NCBI GenBank assembly: GCA_902535565.1
Contig: CACAUH010000036.1
Coordinates: 1-13,244, forward strand
From: an uncultured Bacteroidota bacterium
Lineage (GTDB): Bacteria > Bacteroidota > Bacteroidia > Flavobacteriales > UA16
Length of the DNA: 13,244 nt
Direction of reading: 5' to 3'
Part shown: positions 8,106 to 13,244 of the stretch, piece after piece
Layout of the letters: every line of letters starts with the position of its first letter
How positions within the stretch are numbered: the first letter of the stretch is position 1
The notes under the pieces: generated by a model
What the model was told of the DNA's origin: nothing
Database searches by the model: none
What the model saw: the letters and a program-made list of their open reading frames with translations, nothing else
Position numbers and translations under genes: made by a program

Positions 8106-8215
8106 TAAATCGACGTGATGACGATGGCAAACAGGAAGAGGGCAAAAACCACAGGCCCTCCGATTTCATTTTGCTCGGCTTCAGCGTGGTCGTGGTGGTC
8201 GTGATCGTGCCCCAT
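8093..8215 (-). CDS. 40-aa histidine-rich single-pass membrane microprotein
   Basis: I do not recognise a named family. The ATG at 8215-8213 gives a 40-residue protein. It starts MGHDHDHHDH (five histidines and three aspartates in the first ten residues), followed by an acidic linker AEAEQNEIGG and one hydrophobic helix PVVFALFLFAIVITSIYF (about 21-38), then LS. Longer in-frame starts exist up to 8296 but add an unconvincing extension. The short start is supported by a perfect TATTTTTG promoter box 22 bases upstream, beyond which the extension would begin. The His/Asp tip could bind copper, zinc or nickel. Its divergent neighbour is a copper-dependent lysyl oxidase and its convergent neighbour the S46 peptidase. 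Membrane location is clear from sequence; metal binding is inference. Confidence 0.72.
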   Translation of the reverse strand: MGHDHDHHDHAEAEQNEIGGPVVFALFLFAIVITSIYFLS

Positions 8216-8237
8216 TGTGTTGTGTGTTTCTGAGACA

Positions 8238-8245
8238 CAAAAATA
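8238..8245 (-). promoter_or_regulatory. Bacteroidota -7 box for the microprotein gene
   Basis: TATTTTTG on the minus strand matches TAnnTTTG exactly and lies 22 bases from the ATG at 8215, leaving a normal short leader. No clear -33 TTG is seen. A near-palindrome at 8223-8239 (TGTGTTTC-T-GAGACACA, 7 of 8 arm positions matching) overlaps the end of the box and the predicted transcription start, where a repressor could act. Confidence 0.5.
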
Positions 8246-8302
8246 AGGAAGCGAGCGCGTCTCGTGGGAATGAGGGTAAAGGGGTACCTTGACCATGCAA
8301 TC

Positions 8303-8320
8303 TGAGTCGACTTTGAGTCG
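8303..8320 (+). promoter_or_regulatory. Candidate operator upstream of the lysyl oxidase gene
   Basis: TGAGTCG occurs twice, at 8303-8309 and 8314-8320, with an 11-base period (one helical turn), and the element also contains the palindrome AGTCGACT (8305-8312). It ends 35 bases before the ATG at 8356. No TAnnTTTG box is found for this gene; the nearest approach is TACCTTGA at 8285-8292. Apart from the microprotein gene and these sites, the 8080-8355 gap holds nothing recognisable. Confidence 0.3.
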
Positions 8321-8355
8321 CCTCCCGGAAGACGCTCCAAATCAAAACCAACGCC

Positions 8356-10785
8356 ATGCGCCACCTTTTTCTCGTGCTTTCCTTGTTTTCCTTTTTGCCT
8401 GGTCAGGCACAGGTGGATTGCCCGGACGGCCAGCACACTTTTTCAGTCGTAATTCAGCCAGACTCTTGGCCTTATGAGATGTCTTGGGTACTCTCGGATG
8501 CTGATGGGAATACCCTCCTCGACGTAGACGTGACTGGTGCGGAAGACACGCTCTTCACATTCTGCATTGAGCCAGGAGATTGGGATCCTTGCATGACGTT
8601 TGCCATGAACGACTCATACGGGGACGGACTCGTTGGTGATGCCTTCTATCAGGCTTGGTTCGATGGTGAAATGCTGGTCGAGGGCAGCGGTAACTATGGT
8701 TTTGGTCAGGTTCATTCCATCGATTGTCCTCCGGGTTGGACGTGCGATGAAGCCATTGAGTTGGGAATGGTGTTGGAGCCCATGACACTCACCTCAGAGG
8801 ACCAGATTGAATGGTGGACCTTCACGCCTGCTGAGAATGGCATGTATGCGTTGTCCAGCTGTGGTTCAGGTTGTGATACGCGGCTTTGGATCTACGACTA
8901 CTGTGAGATGAACAACTTTGACGACACCAATGAGGGGTCGATCTATTATGATGACAATCAAGGGGGGTGTGATGATAACGAAGAGAGCGCCCAGCTGCAC
9001 GTGTTGCTCGAGGCCGGGGTGACCTACTGGGTGCGTTTTGCCAACCTGACCGGGGATTGCGGTGGCTTCGATTGGACCCTAGAATACGGTGGCCCGGCCG
9101 AGGGGTGCACCGACGAGGTGGCCTGCAACTACAACCCCGCCGCCGAGGTGGACAATGGCAGTTGCATCTACCCGGGTGACCCTCTGTGCACCGGGCCCGA
9201 CCTGATGGTCGTCGAGAGCGCCATCGAAAACAGCCTCCAGGCCGAGACCATGATGGTCGACGAGAACAACTGCTATATCGTCGAGGGCTGCCTCAATGGC
9301 TACGGTGAGCGCGAGCTCGTTCGCTTCACGACGCACATCAAGAACATTGGGGACATCGATTACTACATCGGCACGACGGCCCAGACGGATTCCACTCAGC
9401 AGTTCGAGTGGGGCGATTGCCACAACCATTGGCACTACAAGGGCTATGCTAAGTACGATCTCTTCACCATGGACGGCCAGATGCTGCCCATCGGCTTCAA
9501 GAACGGCTTCTGCGTCATGGATCTTGAGTGCAGCGATGGCGGCACATTCACCTATGGCTGCAGCAACATGGGCATCTCGGCCCACTGTGGCGACATCTAC
9601 GGGGCGGGCCTGTCCTGCCAGTGGATTGACGTGACGGGCATTCCCGACGGGGTATACCACCTCGTGGTGCGGGTCAATTGGGACTACGATCCAGATGCCC
9701 TCGGCCGCCACGAGAACAACTACGAGAACAACTGGGGCGTGGTCTGCATCGACATGGATCGCTCTTCCGGCGAACTCGCCGTCACGGTGTGGGATGATTG
9801 CCCCCAGATTGTTGACTGCAACGGAGAGGCCTACGGCACGGCCCAGATGGACTGCAACGGGGACTGCGGGGGCACGGCCCTGATGGGCGACCTCGACGGT
9901 GATGCCGACCAGGACCTCACCGATGCCGAGACCTACGTGGATGGCATCCTCGGCAACGACCTCGAAGCCGTGGCGTGCAACGACCTCGACCAGGATGGCG
10001 AGCTGACGGTCTCCGATGCCGCCCTCATGGCCCAGTGCCAATACTGGGACATCGCCCACGAGCATCCCGACAGCAGCGGATTCCACGACAAGTGCCAGTT
10101 CCCGGCGCCGCACATCGTGAACCCGTTCGACAGCGTGTGGTTCCGCCTCGGCGAGGTGAACTGGGCCCAGGGCTTCTTCGATGTGGAGGTGCTCAACCCG
10201 CACAACCGCATCCTCGGCTACCAATTCGACATCAGCTGTGGCATCCAACAGGCCGTGAGCCTCGCGGACCCACTGGAGTACATGATCACCCCGGAATTCG
10301 CCTTGGGAGGCGGGACGCTGATCGGCCTCAGTTACGAGGACGAGAGCATGTCCAAGCACTACGAGTGGACCTCCCTCGTGCGCATCTATTGGACGGAAAC
10401 GCCGCAGACGGAGCTCTGCATCGAAGGTGTGACCGAAGTGGTGAATTCCATGTACCAGAATGCGGTGCCCTACCTCGTGGACCCCTGTGCCACGGCCAAC
10501 GGAGTCGGCGGCATCGTGGCCAGCGCAGCTTTGGAGGTCAGCCCGAACCCCGTGCTGTCCGGTGAGCCACTTTCTCTCTCCTTCGGGGGAGGCTCCTTGA
10601 CCGGGGCGTCCGTCCACTGGCTCGATCTGACCGGCCGCATCCTGGCCACGGAGCGGTGGAACGGCGGGCGCCAAATGGTGATGCAAACTTCGGACCGTGC
10701 ACCGGGTGCCTATCTGATTCAGGTTGTCCAGCCCGTTGTTGGGGGTCAGGACATCGTGCACACCCGGCGCGTCACCGTCCGCTGA
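8356..10785 (+). CDS. T9SS-secreted lysyl oxidase-domain protein with dockerin-like region
   Basis: An 809-aa secreted protein predicted to oxidise protein lysine or other primary amines to aldehydes. After the signal peptide (MRHLFLVLSLFSFLPGQAQ) comes a DCPDGQ...NDSYGDG module (about 20-125) shared with the 2795-4702 protein, then a PPC-like domain (about 130-245) and a CTDEVACNYNPAAEVDNGSC repeat (251-270). The lysyl oxidase domain (about 280-465) has the copper site CHNHWH (Cys355, His356/358/360). It also has Lys382 in GFKNGFCVMD and Tyr415 in DIYGAGLSCQWIDVTGIPDG, matching human LOX Lys320 and Tyr355, which form lysine tyrosylquinone. Calcium-loop motifs DLDGDADQDLTDAE and DLDQDGELTVSDAA (about 512-563) look like a type I dockerin. 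A T9SS sorting domain runs from about 727 (SPNPV at 729-733) to the end. GC content rises sharply near residue 215-245. Its last 14 bases overlap the convergent transporter gene. Confidence 0.92.
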   Translation: MRHLFLVLSLFSFLPGQAQVDCPDGQHTFSVVIQPDSWPYEMSWVLSDADGNTLLDVDVTGAEDTLFTFCIEPGDWDPCMTFAMNDSYGDGLVGDAFYQAWFDGEMLVEGSGNYGFGQVHSIDCPPGWTCDEAIELGMVLEPMTLTSEDQIEWWTFTPAENGMYALSSCGSGCDTRLWIYDYCEMNNFDDTNEGSIYYDDNQGGCDDNEESAQLHVLLEAGVTYWVRFANLTGDCGGFDWTLEYGGPAEGCTDEVACNYNPAAEVDNGSCIYPGDPLCTGPDLMVVESAIENSLQAETMMVDENNCYIVEGCLNGYGERELVRFTTHIKNIGDIDYYIGTTAQTDSTQQFEWGDCHNHWHYKGYAKYDLFTMDGQMLPIGFKNGFCVMDLECSDGGTFTYGCSNMGISAHCGDIYGAGLSCQWIDVTGIPDGVYHLVVRVNWDYDPDALGRHENNYENNWGVVCIDMDRSSGELAVTVWDDCPQIVDCNGEAYGTAQMDCNGDCGGTALMGDLDGDADQDLTDAETYVDGILGNDLEAVACNDLDQDGELTVSDAALMAQCQYWDIAHEHPDSSGFHDKCQFPAPHIVNPFDSVWFRLGEVNWAQGFFDVEVLNPHNRILGYQFDISCGIQQAVSLADPLEYMITPEFALGGGTLIGLSYEDESMSKHYEWTSLVRIYWTETPQTELCIEGVTEVVNSMYQNAVPYLVDPCATANGVGGIVASAALEVSPNPVLSGEPLSLSFGGGSLTGASVHWLDLTGRILATERWNGGRQMVMQTSDRAPGAYLIQVVQPVVGGQDIVHTRRVTVR

Positions 10786-11629
10786 TTGCGGCTTTTCTGC
10801 CCCGGCTGCCCGACAGGGTGTTGGCCGTCACTGCGGCGAGAACGACAGCGATGCCGACGAGCGACCATCCCGTGATCCGTTCATCGAACAGGGTCCACGC
10901 GAGGATGAGCGCGAGGATGGCCCCGAAATACTTGAAGGGCATGACGCGCGCCGCATCCTCGAGGTGCAGCGCCTTGGTCATCGCCACCTGCGCCACGAGC
11001 GACAAAACCCCGATGCCGACGGCCATGCTCCATTGGGTGGCCGTCATCGGATGCCAGACCGTGGCGCTCCAGCCGCCCATGATGGGGGTAGCGATCATGT
11101 GGAACCAGGTGACGACGCCCACCGCACTGTCCGTCTCGCGGCATTTGATGGTGGCGAGGTAGGCCACGGCAGCCCCGAGCGCACTGCCCATGCCCATGAA
11201 CAGATAGAGCCAGGAGACCCGCGGGTCGAAGCCCTTCACCATCAGGATGCCTCCAAATGCCGCGGAGAAATAAAGCCAGCGGTGGGGTTTGATACGTTGC
11301 CCATCAAAGGCGATGGCGAGCAACACGGTGAAAATGGGCGAGAGGTACTGGATGACGGTCGCGCTTGCCAGGGGAATGTGCCGGATGGTGTGGAAGAAGA
11401 GGGTCAAGGCCACCATCCCGGTGAAGCCCCGAATGAACAGCCACTTGCGGTTGTGTCCCAGGAGCGGTTCCCCCTTTCGCCAGAGCCAGAAGACGCACAG
11501 CATCAGACTGACGACACTCCGGAGGAAAACGAGCTGGGGCGTCGGCAGGATGGCGAGGGCCTTGACCAATAGGTTGGCGGAGGTGTACAACACCACCGAC
11601 TGAAGCATGAAAACGAGTCCGCGCGACAT
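10772..11629 (-). CDS. EamA/DMT-superfamily membrane transporter
   Basis: The 285-aa product has about ten hydrophobic helices arranged as two EamA repeats (about residues 5-135 and 150-275), the standard size and layout of drug/metabolite transporters such as RhaT- or RarD-like exporters. Recognisable parts are the helix-1 region QSVVLYTSANLLVKAL, FLRSVVSLMLC, HIPLASATVIQYLSPIFTVLLAI closing the first repeat, and ARVMPFKYFGAILALILAWTLFDERITGWSLVGIAVVL closing the second. It sits in the inner membrane and probably exports small metabolites or amino acids; the substrate cannot be read from sequence. It is the last gene of the minus-strand operon, 21 bases after the 4-helix protein. Its final codons overlap the lysyl oxidase gene tail to tail by 14 bp, with no terminator between. 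Confidence 0.92.
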   Translation of the reverse strand: MSRGLVFMLQSVVLYTSANLLVKALAILPTPQLVFLRSVVSLMLCVFWLWRKGEPLLGHNRKWLFIRGFTGMVALTLFFHTIRHIPLASATVIQYLSPIFTVLLAIAFDGQRIKPHRWLYFSAAFGGILMVKGFDPRVSWLYLFMGMGSALGAAVAYLATIKCRETDSAVGVVTWFHMIATPIMGGWSATVWHPMTATQWSMAVGIGVLSLVAQVAMTKALHLEDAARVMPFKYFGAILALILAWTLFDERITGWSLVGIAVVLAAVTANTLSGSRGRKAAISGR

Positions 11630-11650
11630 TCGGCGCGAAGGTCGGGGGAA

Positions 11651-12094
11651 TCAGCGCACGGGCCGCAGTCGAAGCGTCAGCTTCCACCCGAGCCATCCCA
11701 TCGGCAGATACCCTGCGATGTCCAGAACGAGGAAGCCCGTCGGCTGTCCGGGCAACATGAAGGCGTTGGCGATGCCGCCGACCAGGACGAATCCGGCCAC
11801 AATCATGGGCAACCGCAGGCTTCGATTCGCTGCGAGAAGTCCGGCCACCAGGGCACCGCAGAAGGCGCCGTTCCAGTGGGCGAGCAACGGACCGGCCATG
11901 TGAATGGGCTCGAGGGTCTCGAAATAGGACCGCCAGACGGCCTGCATCGCTTCCGGATTCCCAGTCGGTTCATAGGCCGGGGGGGCTGGCGCGTCAAACA
12001 AGCGGCCAAGGGGCATCAGCAGGAGGGCGTTGGCGGGCATGCTGGGGAAGGCGCCGGCAACACCGGCCAGGATGTTGCGCAGGGTGGGGCTCAT
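11651..12094 (-). CDS. Small four-helix membrane protein of unknown function
   Basis: A 147-aa integral membrane protein that I place with an unnamed group of small Bacteroidota membrane proteins but cannot assign a function. The start at 12094 is preferred over longer in-frame starts up to 12232, because those run back into the aminotransferase gene and encode a Pro/Arg-rich non-membrane extension, while MSPTLRNILAGVAGAF opens directly into a helix. Predicted helices are about 7-31, 66-88, 95-114 and 119-141, with a soluble loop (about 32-65, PAYEPTGNPEAMQAVWRSYF) between the first two. Conserved-looking features are LEPIHMAGPLLAHWNGAFCGALVA, GGIANAFMLPGQ and LDIAGYLPMGWLG. It lies 34 bases after the aminotransferase stop and 21 before the EamA gene, so the three are probably one transcript. 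Confidence 0.85.
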   Translation of the reverse strand: MSPTLRNILAGVAGAFPSMPANALLLMPLGRLFDAPAPPAYEPTGNPEAMQAVWRSYFETLEPIHMAGPLLAHWNGAFCGALVAGLLAANRSLRLPMIVAGFVLVGGIANAFMLPGQPTGFLVLDIAGYLPMGWLGWKLTLRLRPVR

Positions 12095-12128
12095 GGAGTA
12101 AGGTGTGGAGGCCAAGATAGTCGTGGGC

Positions 12129-13034
12129 TCAGAAGGGCAGACGGGTGGCGGTCTCCAGAATGTGCTCCTCATAGGCCTCCTGCATCCGCCGTGTGACGGC
12201 GCCCTTTTCACCGCCGGCGATGCAACGGCCATCTACTTCTGTGACGTGGGCCAGGGCGCCCATCGTTCCGGTGGTGAACGCTTCTTCCGCGGTATACAAC
12301 TCGGTCAGTGAGAGGTCGGCTTCCCGGGCATCGAGGCCCACGCGCTCGGCCACATCTAGCACGAACCGCCGGGTCAATCCCGGCAGGCAGGCATGCGCGA
12401 AGGGCGTCAGCAGGATTCCCTTTCGGACGACGAAGAGGTTGGTCGCATTCGTTTCTGCGAGGAAGCCCCGGTTGTCCAGCATGACCGCGTCATCCACCCC
12501 GGCCACATTGGCGTCAATCTTCGCCAGGATGTTGTTCAGCAGGTTGTTGTGGTGGATGTGGCTGTCGAGGAATTGGGGGCTGTTGCGCCGGATCGCACTC
12601 GTGACCAGCCGGATGCCTTCGTCTCCGTAGACCATGCCTTTGTATTCGGGAATGATGATCAGAGTTGGTCCGTGCACATTGAGCCGGGGATCCATCCCAC
12701 TGGTCGACTTCCGGCCACGGGACAGGGTGATGCGGCAATGGACGCCGTCTCGCATTCCATTGGCTTCTAGGGTTTGGAAAATGGCGTCCCGCAGGGCGTC
12801 CCGGGAGGGGATGTCGGTGAAGGCAAGGGCGTGGGCCGAATCGACGAGCCGGTCGAGGTGCAGCTCGAGCTGGATGGCGTGGCCGTCGGTGATCCGGAGG
12901 CCCTCCCAGACGGCATCGCCGCCTTGGACCACGCTGTCCAACACGTGGACGCTGGCCGCGTCGCGGTCAACGAGTCCATTGACCCAGCACTGGGTGCCGG
13001 CATTGCGGGGGTCGGGCTGATTGAATTTGGCCAT
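12129..13034 (-). CDS. Class IV aminotransferase (BCAT/D-amino-acid type) with His at the PLP-lysine position
   Basis: The 301-aa protein has the fold-type IV PLP enzyme architecture. The start at 13034 is set by a TGATG overlap with the upstream stop and by the family-like opening AKFNQPDPRNAGTQCWVNG. Expected segments are VVQGGDAVWEGLRI, LHLDRLVDSAHAL, RITLSRG, DDAVMLDNRGFLAETNATNLF (the Glu that contacts the PLP ring nitrogen), ACLPGLTRRFVLDVAE and FTTGTMGALAHV (phosphate cup). The Schiff-base lysine normally precedes the helix matching IHHNNLLNNILAK; here that position is His159 (CAC, 12560-12558), in FLDSHIHHNNLL, and no other lysine is nearby. Changing AAA or AAG to CAC takes two substitutions, so a single read error is unlikely. 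The enzyme may be inactive as a transaminase or use another chemistry. The other family residues look intact. Confidence 0.9.
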   Translation of the reverse strand: MAKFNQPDPRNAGTQCWVNGLVDRDAASVHVLDSVVQGGDAVWEGLRITDGHAIQLELHLDRLVDSAHALAFTDIPSRDALRDAIFQTLEANGMRDGVHCRITLSRGRKSTSGMDPRLNVHGPTLIIIPEYKGMVYGDEGIRLVTSAIRRNSPQFLDSHIHHNNLLNNILAKIDANVAGVDDAVMLDNRGFLAETNATNLFVVRKGILLTPFAHACLPGLTRRFVLDVAERVGLDAREADLSLTELYTAEEAFTTGTMGALAHVTEVDGRCIAGGEKGAVTRRMQEAYEEHILETATRLPF

Positions 13035-13244
13035 CAGATCGCGCGTTTTAGGAGCTGTTCGTAAGCACCAAGACAGTCTTGGTAAAGGTCTGTCAGGTGC
13101 TTTGGAACGGCGTGCTTTGAGGGTGGACGGGATTCCCAGCCTGAAGAGGCGTGAACCCCATTGTACCACCATGGTGACCAAGGACCATCCTCTGGTCTTG
13201 GGCCGGGCATCCATTCCATGATGGAAGCGTCCCACACCAGTTCC
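13034..13244 (-). CDS. C-terminus of a probable sulfotransferase-like P-loop protein, 5' part outside window
   Basis: The frame is open from the window edge to a TGA (13036-13034) that shares one base with the aminotransferase ATG. The visible 69 residues read ELVWDASIMEWMPGPRPEDG, then a Trp/Tyr-rich stretch PWSPWWYNGVHASSGW, and end in a helix LTDLYQDCLGAYEQLLKRAI. This pattern (MPGPRPEDG, WYxxVHxSxG, LYxxCLxxYExLL) resembles, from memory, the C-terminus of sulfotransferase-like P-loop proteins encoded beside or fused to class IV aminotransferases, including plant BCAT-like proteins. The nucleotide- or PAPS-binding motifs would lie outside the window, so the function is unconfirmed. GC content, about 53%, is lower than in the downstream genes. 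That this is the end of a real gene is well supported by the stop-start overlap. Confidence 0.65.
   Translation of the reverse strand, partial: ELVWDASIMEWMPGPRPEDGPWSPWWYNGVHASSGWESRPPSKHAVPKHLTDLYQDCLGAYEQLLKRAI

Larger units (their letters stand above)
9061..13031. other. GC-rich block with edges inside or at genes
   Basis: Hand counts of 60-base rows give 48-53% GC at 8461, 8701, 8821 and 8941. Counts are 62-72% at 9061, 9121, 9961, 10561, 11161, 12121 and 12901, then 43%, 57% and 55% at 13021, 13081 and 13141. The rise falls between about 8980 and 9090, inside the lysyl oxidase gene near the end of its PPC-like domain. The fall coincides with the aminotransferase start. Intervening genes prefer C or G in third positions. 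No repeats, integrase or tRNA mark the edges, so homologous recombination with a GC-richer relative is a simpler reading than a mobile element. Confidence 0.55.

Noticed and set aside
8216..8296. Longer start for the microprotein at 8296
   Set aside because: The extension crosses the perfect TATTTTTG promoter box and adds an unpatterned 27-residue N-terminus.
9079..10761. 560-codon open frame antisense to the lysyl oxidase gene
   Set aside because: It lies wholly opposite a gene with clear domains, in GC-rich DNA where antisense frames stay open by chance. Its product is low-complexity His/Val/Ala/Asp-rich with no recognisable motif.
10724..11572. 282-codon plus-strand frame opposite the EamA transporter
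   Set aside because: Product is a charged, repetitive Glu/Gly/His/Arg sequence, typical of the complement of a membrane-protein gene in GC-rich DNA.
9061..13031. GC-rich block as an integrated mobile element
   Set aside because: No integrase, transposase, tRNA, direct repeats or phage genes mark the edges, and both edges coincide with ordinary coding sequence.
13035..13235. Upstream extension of the aminotransferase frame by 67 codons
   Set aside because: The extension has no family similarity and overlaps another frame whose stop abuts the ATG at 13034 as TGATG; base composition also changes there.

Overview
The window looks like chromosomal DNA of a fairly GC-rich, secretion-oriented Bacteroidota, probably a marine member of the Flavobacteriales. 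Two large exported proteins end in type IX secretion (T9SS) C-terminal sorting domains. One of them also carries the CTD-x-x-A-x-NYNP-x-A repeat common in marine flavobacterial exoproteins. An S46 dipeptidyl-peptidase and an M43 metalloprotease also fit this phylum, and three intergenic sites match the Bacteroidota -7 promoter box TAnnTTTG. No rRNA, tRNA, CRISPR array, insertion sequence or phage gene was seen.

Layout. Positions 1-1066 (minus) hold the N-terminal part of an exported M43 metalloprotease whose 3' end is outside the window. A strong hairpin at 1208-1235 lies downstream of a minus-strand pair, yaaA (peroxide-stress protein) followed by an FKBP prolyl-isomerase lipoprotein, joined by an ATGA overlap. 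A 56-bp divergent spacer (2739-2794) separates this pair from a plus-strand run: a T9SS surface protein (2795-4702), low-specificity threonine aldolase (4709-5731) and a DPP11-like acidic dipeptidyl-peptidase (5761-8079). A 40-residue histidine-rich single-pass membrane protein (8093-8215, minus) faces the peptidase gene tail to tail. Divergent from it is an 809-aa secreted lysyl-oxidase-domain protein (8356-10785). The right end is a compact minus-strand operon read from 13244 leftwards: the C-terminus of a protein resembling sulfotransferase-like P-loop proteins, a class IV aminotransferase, a 4-helix membrane protein and an EamA/DMT transporter.

How the genes work together. The left and middle parts suit an organism that degrades and takes up protein: an exported protease, a periplasmic dipeptidyl-peptidase releasing acidic dipeptides, a chaperone-like FKBP lipoprotein and amino-acid catabolism by threonine aldolase. 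The lysyl oxidase has the copper histidines and both residues that form the lysine tyrosylquinone cofactor, so it is probably active on extracellular protein amines.

Most noteworthy points: (1) the class IV aminotransferase has His159 where the PLP lysine should be; (2) it overlaps by one base a gene that appears to be the partner fused to this aminotransferase type in plants; (3) GC content steps up sharply inside the lysyl oxidase gene, near a domain joint, and falls back at the start of the aminotransferase gene, suggesting a recombined block of about 4 kb; (4) a histidine-rich microprotein lies next to the copper enzyme.
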